Origin: Ascarosepion bandense
Lineage: Eukaryota > Mollusca > Cephalopoda > Sepiida > Sepiidae
DNA length: 64,000 nucleotides
NCBI GenBank assembly: GCA_037127315.1
Contig: JBBBDQ010000225.1
Span: 1,993,501 to 2,057,500, forward strand
Reading direction: 5' to 3'
Under the pieces are notes generated by a model, which saw nothing but the letters and a program-made list of their open reading frames with translations, did no database searches and was not told where the DNA came from. This document shows positions 52,856-64,000 of this stretch, in pieces (within the stretch, counting starts at the first letter, position 1; every line of letters begins with the position of its first letter). The position numbers and the translations under genes were made by a program.

Positions 52856-55800
52856 GTAAGTAAAAAAAATAAATCTTGTTTTTAAATTTTTTTTATTTGT
52901 TTTGGGAGCGAGTGTATCATGGAAATTCTGAACATGTTATTCTGTGACTTAGAACAAATTTAAACTTAAAAGATTCTTTTTTTCTTTATTATTTAAATTT
53001 TTTCCCTTGAAATGTAATCGGACAAACTGCTTAACGTTTAAAAAATAAAGTTAAAACTTTTTTTTTAGTAACTATGCCCTGTTGCTGAGTGACAAAAAAT
53101 TGAATTGCCTTTTTTTTTTACTGTTTTTGTACATAAATTTGTTGATTTCTTGAAAAATTCTTAGGTACACTCAGTCTCTCATCTTTCTTTCAAACATGCA
53201 GACGTGAAAATTAATTTATTTTTAAATGAACTTTAGTTTTAAAAATTAAAGAAACAGTTTTTTAATTTTTTTAAATCATTGCTTTTTATTTTTAAATGAT
53301 TCTTAAATTACTTAGAAACAAAATATTCTTTTTAAAATTGTGATTAAAATTATTAAAGCAATTTTTTTCTTACGCTTCTTTATTTATTATTTAACATTTT
53401 TTTTTAACATTTAGTGTCACGTAAAAATTCCAAACTTGTCGGTCGGTTGATGAAAATAAAAAAATATAAATTGATTTGTTATGATTTCCACCAGGACGAT
53501 GCATAATTTTTTGAGTTCGATTTACTCTAAATCACTGGAAATAAATCTTGAGAAATATGTTTTTTCTCATTAAATAAAAATAAAATGATTGTACAATTTT
53601 GCGTCTAAGTAGCAGAATTATAGCACGAGCATAAAAACAAATCTTGTGCTGAAACAAATGCCTTAAAAAAAAAACTCCAATAGATACAATTATGTTTTAT
53701 TTTGGAATTTGGTTCATAGGTTTTCCTAATGCCAAAAAATAGACATTAAAAAAATAATTATACTTCAACTTGTTAATGTTAACTTAGAAAAACTGAACCA
53801 AATCCTTCACAATTCTATTAAAAAAAAGAAAAGATTATCAGCAATTCCTATGTTACACAATGTTATTATTGTTTTTCCTTCTTTAAATCACAAAACTTAA
53901 AAAATATTTTTTTCTGAAGTGAAAAATCAAACCGAAACGTAAACGTTCTCTCGAGAAACATTTTTTCTCATTTTTAAAATTCTCATTTTTTTTTGCGTCT
54001 AACTTGCAGAATCATGGCACAAGCAAATACTGAAGAAGATTAGGAAGATAAAAAATTAGTCTCACATTTTCCATTTGACATACAAAATACATCGGCATTA
54101 TTTTCCTAAAAATGAGATTCTAATTCTAATTTTTGAGGAAAAAATGTTTCAAAATTAAAATGCACAGTTCTTTTTAAATTAAAAGCCACACTATTTTTTT
54201 ACCCTCAATAAAAAATACTGCTATTGTTAGTAAATTAATAAAAAATAAACAATATAATTTTAATATTTTATTTTTCCTCGTTAGTAAGTAAATATCACGC
54301 AACTGAAAGGAAGTTTCTGTGCTTTTTTTCAAGTGACTTTTTTAGTCACTTTCTAGTTACCTACCGTAGAAGATTTTAACTCATCTTGTTGTCTTTAACA
54401 TGGTTGGGGCGTTTCTTTTAATTAGAATTCAAAAGGAAGGAAAAATAAATAACATGCTAATTTTTATTCGAATTCATGTGACAACTAACTACTTCTTTTT
54501 TAAGTCCCATGATCAATGTAGTTTTAAGTGTAAATTCCCTTGAAGACGCTTGAACGTTGAGATTTAGTCTCTAGTAGTCAATAACTGACATAAAGTTGTT
54601 AAAAACGCACAGAAAAGCCACGTACTATTTCTCTGGCCCAAGATTCAAGCTGATTATGGTTGCTTGGTGAATCTTTTTTTAGGTCATCAACAACATTCCT
54701 TGATAACTACTGATTACATTCCTGACCATTTAAGAAGTGTAGATTGAAAAAAATGTCTTTTCAATAACGAGTTGATAATAAAAAACATCATTAAAAAATC
54801 TGAGTCTGAGTACTCTTGTTGTGACATGATTCAACAAGTCTAAACTTGATTAATTTCTTTTATAAAAATAAAAAAAAAAACTGAGGGAAACGAAAATGAT
54901 ATGATTCTCATTACTTTTTTAAAATCATTGATTAAAAATGAAAATCTTAAGTCTAAGAAACTAAAGTCTAACTCAGGTATTTGTTTTTATATATGGTTAT
55001 CTCATTGTGGTTTTAAACTTTTAATGGTCAAAAAGCTGAACTGTGTACTGTAGAATCTACAGTACACAGTTCAGCTTTTTTAGATCATGAATGAGTTCGA
55101 TCCACATTAAGCGGCTTATTTTTAATTTTGTGGAATTGTACCTAGCTAAGTTTAAAATAAAACTTTACCTGTTTATAAAACTTTACTCGTTTCTATTTTA
55201 TTAGCCCTTTTTTTTATTAGAGATGGAGAAAAGCAAACATCCAAAACGCGTTTTAAATAATTTTTAAATCCTTTCTTTAGTTTTCAGTTCTATTTGAAAG
55301 ACATAACTCAGTAATTCAACATCCAGTCCTAAAAGCGCGCGAAAATGTAAAAATAAAACCTGAATAAACAAATATAGAAGACCAGCAATCAATAATTTGT
55401 AACATTTGTTATTTATGGTTAAAAATTAATTTTCATTAAACTTATAACCAATTGTAAAAAATTGTAATGTAAAGAATACAATTTGTTATTAAAATTAATT
55501 AGTATAATGAATACTACAACAAAAATATAGCGTAATTTTCATTATGAAAAGAAAAACATTTTTAGTAGGAAGAAAAAAGTATTCTTTTATGCGACGGAAA
55601 TAGTTGCATGGTAAATATAAAAATGTTCTTAGTGACGAGGGAAACAAATTGTGCAGAAAAAAATAAGACAAATATTTGTTTGTAAAATAATAAAAAATAA
55701 AAAGAAATTAGTTTTAACTACTGGAGTAAGTATTGATTCTTCTAGAGTCTAGACAAATGCAAGAAAACAGGCACATGAAGACAAAAAAAACAAATACCCA

Positions 55801-56449
55801 GATAAGAAAACAGCTTTCAAGACGTACACTTTGAATGAGTGAGAAAATTACAGTCATAAAGCTAGAATAGATATCAGAATTATTTTCTGTTTGTATATTT
55901 TTGTATATCCACGACAAAAATAAGCTAATGGTTACTAAATGGGGGAAAAAAAAAATTTCAAAAGTTTTACAGTTTTTTTTAAAAATCTTCAAACGTTTTT
56001 ATTAAATAATAAACTTGGGATGGATTTCAAAATCACACAAAAAATTATAAGAATTTTTTTTAAACAAATATTAAGTGTAGATTTTATATTTTTAACCAGT
56101 CTTATAGAAAATAAATATCTTTTAAATTACTTTTTGAATTTTATTGAATCATTTTTGGTAAAATACAGGATGATTCTCTGTATTTTTATAATTGATGTTA
56201 CATAAATTTTTTTAGGGAAATATCTTCAGTGATATAAATAAGTCCCCAGCCTGACATATAGATTTTGCCACTAATAAAAAATCCATATGACTTTTATGAA
56301 TTACTAACCTTCAAATGGCATGTGACAAAATTTGAGCCCAATCGGATTATTAGTTTACAACTTATAGTTAAAGTAAAGCTACTGTTGAAAATTTTTAAAA
56401 CAATGGAATTTTGAATTTCATGTGTTGATAAAGAAGCATTATGTTCTGA
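52856..56449. other. Very AT-rich DNA, possible intron
   Basis: Long stretches of A and T with no recognised transposon or coding block. The only structured item is the inverted repeat at 55030-55080. If the exon at 52745-52855 is real, this is its downstream intron. Confidence 0.4.
55030..55080. repeat. Perfect 51-bp palindrome
   Basis: Arms 55030-55054 and 55056-55080 are perfectly complementary over 25 bp around a single base. The half-site reads AGCTGAACTGTGTACTGTAG. The loop is too small for a microRNA precursor, so it is a cruciform-capable element or a foldback product. Confidence 0.9.
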
Positions 56450-57110
56450 TGGGGAAAAAATACTGTTCAAGCAAAGCAACGGTTTGATAAGTGTTATTCG
56501 GACTCTGCTCTGTCAGAAACAATGGTTAAGAAGTGGTATGCTGACTTTAAACGTGGTTATACAAACACAAATGATGCTGAATGCTAAGGTGGCCCAAAAT
56601 CAGCAGTTGTCCTGGAAAACACCAAAAAAAAATCCACAAACTCATTTTAGCTGATTAAAAATTGAAGTTGTGTGAAATAGCAGAGGAGTTGAACATATCA
56701 GAAGGCAGGGTATTCACCATTTTGCATTTTGCATGTCAGTGAAGAGGCTGTGTTCAAAGTGGGTGCCGTACAGTCAATCAATAACAACAATGTGTTGACG
56801 ATTCAGAGCATTGTTTGTAACTGGTTCAACGCAAGAAGAACTTTTTACATAAATATGTTACAACGGATGAAACATGGATTCACCACTTCACTTTGGAGTC
56901 AAATTGGTAGTCAGCTGAGTGAACAGCAGCAGGAAAAATCCGTCCAAAATGACCAAAGATACAAACACCAGCAGGCCTTTGTTATTGGGATGTGCAAGGT
57001 ATTTTGTTCATTAATTACCTTAAGAAAAGAAGAACTATCAATAGCAGATATTATATAGCATTATTGGTGGGTTTGAAGGAAGAAATCACAAAAAAATGAC
57101 CAGAAATAAA
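56450..57110 (+). pseudogene. Mariner transposase relic
   Basis: N-terminal helix-turn-helix region (VQAKQRFDKCYSDSALSETM, KKWYADFKRGYTNTNDAE), a second HTH remnant (LKLCEIAEELNISEGRVF-like in mixed frames), then KYVTTDETWIHHFTLES with the first catalytic Asp in its normal context. A later part (TQTSAGLCYWDVQG-like) ends with YYIALLVGLKEEI near 57090. The third acid is missing. It is a different mariner from the one at 46795. Confidence 0.8.
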
Positions 57111-57201
57111 GAAAAATTGATCTTTCACTAATCAATGTACTGTGTCACAAGTCAATTGCAATGATAGCAAAACTACATAAATTGCATTTCAAATTACATT
57201 T

Positions 57202-57261
<60 letters not shown>

Positions 57262-57539
57262 CATGCATAAGTATTGGAAACATGTTATTTTCTGTGATAA
57301 CTAGTTTATGTTCGCAATTTTGCCTGATATTTGGTAAGTAATAAATCGTAAAGTTGTTTTAGTTGTATGTGGAAGGAAAATTAAAAACTTATCAAAGTTC
57401 AAAATTACTCTATGCAAAAGTATTGGATACATTAATTCAATATTTTGTTGCATAGCCTCTGTTTTGTTTCACTGCTTCCAGTCGCTTTCTATAGTTGGCC
57501 ACAAGTTTTCCACACTGATCCATCATTACTTTACCCTAT

Positions 57540-59892
57540 TTTTCCTTGCATAATTCCTCTAATTGCTTGATATTTTGTGGATTCCGCTTATGAACTTTAA
57601 AGTATTCCACAAATTCTCAATTGGATTCAAGTCAGGAGACTGACTTGGCCAATTGAGAGTATTAATACCATTATTTTCAAACCATTCCTTTGTAAGTTTT
57701 GTGGTATGTTTAGGATCATTGTCGTGTTGAAGCATGAAATTCCGACCATGTCCTAAAGAAGTTGCAAATTTCTGAAGGTTCCTCTCTAGAATCTCCCTGT
57801 ACATGCTACCATTCATTCTACCATGGATAACTTGTAACTCACCAGTGCCCTTGGATGAAAAGCATCCCCATATCATAATGAAACCACCCCCAAACTTAAC
57901 TGTAGGGATGGTATTGTGCTAGTTGAAGGCAGTGCCATTTTTTCACCAAACACTTGTTGCTGTGTTCCTTCTGAATAGTTCAACTTTCGTTTCATCCGAC
58001 CAGATTACCTTTTCCCAAAATTGCATACCTTTCTTTTCATAAATTTCGACAACTTTTAATTAGGCTTTGACATGTTTAATTTTCAGTAAAGGCACTTTTC
58101 TTGTTGATCTTGAATGAAAGCCTGTATGATATAGAGCTTTGCTAATGGTATCCTTACTTACATTAATTCCAGCACCCTCAAGATCAGTTTTAATTTCAGA
58201 ACGAGTAATGAAGGAGTTTTTTGCACATTTCTGCTGATTCACCTTGAAGTCCTCTCACTCTCTCTCTCTCTCAATCCCTCTCTTTTCGTGCTCAGTCATG
58301 CTAACAATTCAGTTGACTGGCCGCCACTATTGAAATGAGTTGAAATATTTTGGTGTCACTGTTTGCTGGAATTTCTCACTCGACTTCAGTTCAAAGTTTA
58401 TCTGTTTTGTAAGTGGCCAGCCATTCTTGTTTTTCTTGTATTTAATGTTAATTTTCTTTTCGTCATTGTTAAATAAGAAACTGTATTTTGCCTCTAATTA
58501 CTACGGTAAATTTTTCCTTTCAGCTGGACAACCAAAGGGTTATTTATTTCGTCTTTTTAAACTTGGTAGAGAAGGTTTTGTAAATTAGTTTAGCTTCGAA
58601 GGCTTCTTTCGACTTCAACTAAGTTGAAACTTGAAGGAAAAAAAATCTTTTCTTTTTAACTGGAGTAGATAGACTAAACTATCGCCCGGTTCACACTCCA
58701 CCCTCGTCTATTGAACAGGTGAAGAGGCTCGTCTCTTGTTTCTTGTTTAAGATGCGGTTTCCAGTTTTCTCTTTTCCAATCTTCCCACTTTTTTTTTTCA
58801 ATTGGAGTAGATAGACTAAACTATTGCCCAGTTCACACTCCACCCACGTATATTGAACAGGTAAAGGGACTCATCCCTTGTTTCCTGTTTAGGATGCGGT
58901 TTCCGGTTTTCTCTTTTCCAATCTTCTCACTTTTCTTCTTTCTTCTTTTTTTTTCAATTGGAGTAGATAGACTAAACTATCGCGTGGTTCACACTCCACC
59001 CACGTCTATTGAACAGGTGAAGAGGCTCATCCCTTGTTTCCTGTTTAGGATGCGGCTTCCGGTTTTCTTTTTTCCAATCTTCCCACTTTTTTTTTTTTCA
59101 ATTGGAGTAGATTGACTAAACTTTTGCCCATGTTCACACTCCACCCTCGTCTATTGAACAGGTGAAGAGGCTCATCCCTTGTCTCCTGTTTAGGATGTGG
59201 TTTCTGGTTTTCTCTTTTCCAATCTTCCTTTTTCTTTTTTTTTTTTTTCAATTGGAGTAGATAGACTAAACTATCGCCCGGTTCACACTCCACCCCCGTC
59301 TATTGAACAGGTGAAGGGACTCATCCCTTGTTTCCTGTTTAGGATGCAGTTCCCGGTTTTCTCTTTTCCAATCTTCTCACTTTTTTTTTTACAATTGGAG
59401 TAGATTAAACTATTGCCCGGTTCACACCCCACCCTCGTGCATTGAACAGGTGAAGAGGCTCATCCCTTGTTTCCTGTTTAGGATGCAGTTTCCGGTTTTC
59501 TCTTTTCAGATGTTCTCACTTTTTTTTTTTTTTCAATTGGAGTAGATAGACTTAACTATCGCGTGGTTTACACTCCACCCACCTCTTTTGAACATGTGAA
59601 GAGGCCCATCCCTTGTTTCCTGTTTAGGATGTGGTTCTCAGCTTTCTCTTTTCTAGTCATTCTACTCTTAAGTAGCCCCATGCGCATCACTGGCGTCACC
59701 GCCTTGCTTGGGGTGATATGATTAAAAAAAAAAAAAAGTACCATCGCCATACTTCTTATACTTTCTGATGATATTGCCAACTGTACTTAGTGCTAGATTC
59801 ATTTCTTAGCTAATTTTTCGCTAACCTCCTCCTTTGTGACGTTCAATGATTCTATCTTACATATCTCTGGATAATTCTTTAGTTTTTGCCAT
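57540..59892 (-). pseudogene. Tc1-like transposase, interrupted
   Basis: The N-terminus starts at 59892 (MAKTKELSRD) with a helix-turn-helix and several stops, and is cut at about 59755 by the repeat array. The protein resumes with NSFITRSEIKTDLEGAGINV (58060-58242), then VIWSDETKVELF (first Asp, about 57990), [12 protein letters not shown] (second Asp) and [19 protein letters not shown] (final Glu). Stops and a CT tract (58255-58280) break it further. Confidence 0.85.
58655..59740 (-). repeat. Seven-copy tandem array of the ~145-bp SINE-like unit
   Basis: GGAGTAGAT starts recur near 58663, 58803, 58959, 59103, 59253, 59396 and 59538 (spacing 139-156 bp), separated by T-rich spacers of different length. 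The last unit ends with CATGCGCATCACTGGCGTCA and CTTGGGGTGATATGATT, the head also seen at 15868 and 62640. Units are in the opposite orientation to 15855-16410. Confidence 0.9.
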
Positions 59893-60246
59893 TTTTAACA
59901 AAGAGTCAGATGATTAGTAGCACTATCTTGTAAGCAATTGTGTGCTTCTCTGATTGGTCAGACATAACATTCCAATACAATCAAAAATTTGAATATTTAA
60001 AGTCTTTTATAATACAAAGTTTCGATTGGAAATTTGAAAAATGTGCTATGTATCCAATACTTTTGCATAGTGTAATTTTGAACTTTGATAAAAAAAATGG
60101 ATTTAACCATGAGTTTTTAATTTTCCTTCCACATACAACTAAAACAACTTTACGATATATTACTTCCCAAATATCAGGCAAAATTGCGAACATAAACTAG
60201 AGTTATAACAGAAAATAACATGTATGCAATACTTATGCATGTCACT

Positions 60247-61202
60247 GTATATGTAAACAATTGACCTCATAGTTTCTAATAACCTTACAACTACACAACT
60301 AAATCCTCTACAGAAAATTAATGTAGTGTATCAATTTATATTTATATGTAAACCTGTGTGTGTGTGTTTAGGGACAGGGTTAAACTGTTAAACCAGAGAA
60401 ATGAACTTGCTGTTCATTGTAAACATAGTTCAGTGTTTACATTAAAATCCGGGTTGTAATATTGAGAAATTAGGAAAATCTCTTTAACTGCCTTTTTTTA
60501 TGGATGGTTTTGATCAAGTTGGATGTTGTCGTTGATCCTTGCTGGATGTCTTATTTGCCATGTGTAATCATACTGATATTTGCCGGGTGTTCATCCTTGC
60601 ATTGATCAGCAGGTTGTATGGTTGTGGGGTGTTCTGCTCCCCATCGGTTGTCGTAGGGCCTGGCACTAGTAAAAAGTTCCAAAACTGTGTGGACTTGGGC
60701 CTTGAGAATCATAGCCATTAGGTGTTGGTTTGATGGTCGGTGCTATGGGGAAGTGTGTTGGGCATTGGCCGGATGGTATGTTCCGGTTTGGGGTCTGTCG
60801 AGTATTGGCACAATAATTGGTGTCAAATGGGTGCCTCATGGCTGTATATGTTGGCGGTCAATGTTGGGCTGGGTGGTTGCCGGGTGTTAATGTGTTGATA
60901 TGTGCCGGATTGAATACATAGGGGAAATTCGTTGGAGTGTCTGGGTCGGATGAAGGTACCCATCAAATAAAGGAAAATAAATGTCTGAGTATTAGTGTAT
61001 ATATGTACATCTGTTTTTTTTTTTGTGCTAGTAGACATATTGGTATTTTCTTTTACTTGTTGATGTGCATGTGTGTGTATGCATATATTTGTATATGTGT
61101 GTATATCTTTTATATATGTGTGTGTGTGTGTGTATTCATATTTGTATATGTATATGTTCAGATGTCCATGTATACGTGTCTATATATGTGTGTTTATATA
61201 TT

Positions 61203-61210
<8 letters not shown>
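60247..61210. other. Unclassified DNA
   Basis: AT-rich to 60480, then a G+T-rich segment (60500-60960) in which TTGCCGGGTGTT-like words recur; no gene or second copy identified. A TG/TA-rich low-complexity stretch with a TA tract (61211-61242) follows and produces spurious open frames. Confidence 0.4.
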
Positions 61211-61242
<32 letters not shown>

Positions 61243-61245
<3 letters not shown>

Positions 61246-62260
61246 GAAAACTCAACACGTCATTTAAATTGGTTATAAATTATAATTCATTTCAATAAGC
61301 TATATTAGCTCATTTCATCAGACCACACAATATTCTTCCCATTTGGTACAAAGATTTTTGCCAGAATAAGCATTTCCTTTAACTGAAGAGAAAAATAAGA
61401 AAAAAAAAGTCAGGACAGAGACATTGGCATCATCTCAGTTGGGGGTATCCAGACTAGTCACGAAGATGTTGACCAGCAAGTCATTAAACACCTACTTCCA
61501 TGGATACATACGTATGTATAACCACAAATTAACACACCCATGTACACTAACTTATATCCACATACACACATGCATGCACATCCACATATGTACATACAAA
61601 TGCGACTGTTTATGCTTATATGAAACCTATAGTGTTACCTATAAGTATGCTAACAATTCTCACACATACTCCCAAATTACACATATTTTCATATTTACAT
61701 ACATCCTCACATCCACATGTATATCTACTCATAGATGCTCCTGCACCCATATATTCATGTGTGCACATATATAAATGTATTCTTCATACATACATTCATC
61801 TATTTATATCCACATATAATTATTGTGTTTACACTCGCAAATTTATGAGGAGCTGATCTATGCACACATCTATTTATATATAAACAACTTTTTATATACC
61901 GTATGTATAAAGACAATGTACACCTATCTACTTTTAACTCCCAAATGAGGAGGTATATTTCACATTTCATACATCTTAAAAAATATTACACATATATCCA
62001 TATATACCGGCATATATCATTCTGATCTAGATATTAACCTGTACACATATGAGTAGAATGATCAATACATGAAGGTATAATCAGTTCAAGAATGCACAAT
62101 TGCTTACATCCAAGATTAACACAACCTACATATAATCAGGTGTTCTCATATACTGGAAAAACATATACATAATTAGGTTCACTCTTATACATGAAATACA
62201 CTTATACTTAGGTGCACCCCTATACACACAATAATATATGCAATAATACATATAACGCAT
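61243..62260 (-). repeat. ~1.0-kb hammerhead-bearing dispersed repeat, copy 2
   Basis: Co-linear with 20285-21480 from AAAACTCAACACGTCATTT to TACTTAGGTGCACCCC, with internal length differences in the simple-sequence middle. Beyond it the phrase AGGTGCAC(C/G) recurs at about 62300 and 62340. As in copy 1, a TA tract precedes it. Confidence 0.75.
61270..61325 (-). ncRNA. Hammerhead ribozyme-like motif (family H3, copy 2)
   Basis: Same layout as 20315-20370: TGGT, CTGATGA (61315-61321), stem II AATGAGCT/AGCTTATT, GAAA, stem III ATGAA/TTTAT, UA, ACCA. The stem II change relative to copy 1 turns a G-C pair into G-U and so preserves pairing. Confidence 0.75.
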
Positions 62261-62609
62261 ATATTCATAACTATATTTAGAAACAGGCACATAATTAGGT
62301 GCACCCATATACACAAAAAACATATCTAACCTTACAGTTAGGTGCACGATTATACACATGAAATATTTATATCGAAGTCATTATAGTAAAATCATTTACA
62401 ATCATACAGTGCAAGACAGGACATTTTAACTTTGTACATCAATAATATAAAGTCGTTGTGTACTTATATTGGCATGTTAACCAATTGCATGGTAGATCTC
62501 TATCCTCACTTCTTCAGTCTGTAAAATCTTCCAACAAATGGTCCACACAAAATATGAAAGAACTGGCAAGTGTGTCTGAATGGGGTAATTTTAAGATTTT
62601 ATATATATA

Positions 62610-62812
62610 TATTTTTTTTAATCGTATCACCTCAAGCAAGGCGGTAACACCACTGATGTGCAGGGGGCTACGTAATAGTGAGAAGATTGAAAAAGAGAAA
62701 GCCGGAAACCACATCCTAAACAGGGAACAAGGGATGAGCATCTTAACCTGTTCAATAGACGTGGGTGGAGTGTGAACTGGGCAATAGATATGTCTATCTA
62801 CTCCAATAAGAT
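62610..62812 (+). repeat. Single copy of the SINE-like unit
   Basis: It has the head CACCTCAAGCAAGGCGG and the body AACCACATCCTAAACAGG...GTGGGTGGAGTGTGAA...CTATCTACTCCAAT. This single copy shows the probable complete monomer, ~200 bp, of the unit that is tandemly expanded elsewhere. Confidence 0.75.
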
Positions 62813-62829
62813 AGTTTAAATTTATTTTT

Positions 62830-64000
62830 ATAGCGGCATTTGAAAATGATTTCATTTCTTTGATTTAATAATTGGCTAGATTCTCTGAATTTGATAATTT
62901 TAATCTTTTCGTCTAAGCATAAATTGCATCTGCTTCTGAAGCTGTTGGGGGTTTGAGATTTCCCTATAATCTTCCATTCAATTTGGGGGGCAAGATTTCC
63001 GTCTTTTAATTCCCATAAATATCTTGAGAGAGTGGTTTGATATTTTAGGTGGAGTTTAGAAAATGATTGATTATGATTATATAAATGTTTCCATGGTCTG
63101 GTTGAAATTCCTATATATACTTTATTCTTGCTATTGTCTTTGCTAGGATAGATGGTTGCTTGGTATATTACCTCTTCAGATCTACATATACCTCCAACTG
63201 GGCATTTGTTTTTGGCTCTACAGTTACAGAGGGTTGTATTATCTGTTTTTGATTGTTATAAAATTTATTTAGTATATTATTGTGTGAATTGATGATGTTA
63301 TTAATATTGCTAGTGCAGGAATAACTAATTTTTAATGTCTTCCTATAGAAAATCTTCCTTAGATGGTTGTTCAGCTCAAAGTGCTTGTCAACTAATTTCA
63401 GAAAGTATTGTCCAATATTAATATTAGATAACTGACAGAAAGGTGGGGTTGAACCATAACACTCTTCTCTTGCTATTTCTAGGTTTATTTGTTCCGGTAA
63501 TTTTGGGAAGTTCTATGTGATGTAACTCCTGTTTGAAACCACTTTTTTTAGGGCGATGTTGTAGTGTGTCTTATTTTCATTAAACATTTTTAGGGCGATG
63601 TTGTAATATGTCTTATTTTCATTAAATATTTTTCTATTAGATGATAATTTGTTAATCCTAGTATTTACGATGGTAGGGATTTGTTTAATTGTTCGTTGGG
63701 AGTGGTTGGAGTAAACATTTATGTAGGTTGGGGCTTCATTATTTTTTTTTTGTAGGGTTTAAATGTATTGTTTGACAAATTTAAAGTAATATCTAAGAAA
63801 TTGACTTTTTTAAATTGGAAGAAATTTCTATTTTAAATCCAAGCCATTTAAAGGCTCTAATTACTTTCTTTTCTACCCGAGATGATATTGGACCATTACT
63901 GTTAGGGATAATGATGAGTCCGTCATCTCTGTATAGACCTATTTTTTGGAGTCCACTATCCTACTGAGGGTGTTTAAGATATAGATTCCCATCAAATCTG
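62830..64000 (-). pseudogene. Penelope-like element, second lineage, RT to GIY-YIG (runs off window)
   Basis: Read from 64000 on the minus strand: RT motif C GLYRDDGLIIIPN, then FKWLGFKIEI. Further blocks are KRRVLWFNPTF, NNHLRKIFYRKTLKISYSCT, a Cys cluster (CNCRAKNKCPVGGIC in mixed frames), and GIY-YIG (VYIGIS, QTTLSRYLWELKDGN). Frameshifts and stops are frequent, and a 47-bp direct duplication (GGGCGATGTTGTA..., 63550 and 63592) disrupts the RT C-terminal part. It is distinct from PLE-1 to PLE-3 (YIDD, CX4CX2C). Confidence 0.75.

Larger units (their letters stand above)
57257..60246 (-). mobile_element. Tc1-like transposon with long inverted termini
   Basis: Left terminus 57257-57430 and right terminus 60050-60246 are inverted copies (AGTGACATGCATAAGTATTG at the tips), nearly 175-200 bp long, with a ~20-bp indel. 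TA lies at both edges; on the left it merges with a TA microsatellite. A broken transposase lies between them, and a tandem array has expanded the element to ~3 kb. Confidence 0.9.

Noticed and set aside
55030..55080. microRNA precursor
   Set aside because: The single-base centre leaves no usable loop and the arms are perfectly paired, unlike animal pre-miRNAs.

Overview
The window is gene-poor, AT-rich eukaryotic DNA made almost entirely of nested, mostly broken transposable elements, dinucleotide microsatellites and dispersed repeats. There are no bacterial gene arrangements, rRNA genes, intact tRNA genes or CRISPR arrays. The mixture (several Gypsy lineages, two Penelope-like lineages with GIY-YIG domains, Tc1/mariner relics, tRNA-derived SINE fragments, long TA/GT/CA/GA tracts and many hammerhead-like motifs) suggests a lophotrochozoan invertebrate. 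My best guess is a cephalopod mollusc; this rests on recognising repeat style and has not been tested by a search.

Layout. 41-4034 is a compact, almost intact Gypsy-type element (element 1, minus strand) inserted into the RNase H region of a related broken element (element 2, 4035-6790). Both carry, directly after the 5' LTR, a segment perfectly complementary to a segment inside their own LTR, the arrangement expected of self-primed reverse transcription. A GC-rich solo LTR (6791-7644) and a gag scrap follow. 8030-14681 is a third Gypsy element with a tRNA-Leu-type primer site, split by two oppositely oriented solo LTRs. 14940-20400 is a patchwork of dispersed and tandem repeats; 19687-20370 holds three different hammerhead ribozyme-like motifs, one closing a 256-nt retrozyme-like monomer. 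20285-24210 holds repeats, a Penelope-like GIY-YIG scrap and a transposase relic. 24757-35000 is a Penelope-like complex: an inverted pair with 923-bp arms, further copies, a Gypsy element (27958-32699) inserted in one copy with a 6-bp target duplication, and a solo LTR with heat-shock-element-like sites inserted in another. 37733-44278 is a decayed Gypsy element with ~810-bp LTRs, followed by another Gypsy relic (44300-46240) and a mariner relic. 47.5-57 kb is mostly unclassified DNA; it contains the only plausible host-gene exon (52745-52855), with a start codon and consensus splice sites. 57257-60246 is a Tc1-like transposon with long inverted termini interrupted by a seven-copy tandem array. 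The window ends with a second copy of a ~1.1-kb hammerhead-bearing repeat and the 3' part of a second Penelope lineage.

Apart from element 1's gag-pol frame, every recognisable coding sequence is a pseudogene. Coordinates of repeat boundaries were read by eye and may be off by a few bases unless a target-site duplication or motif fixes them.
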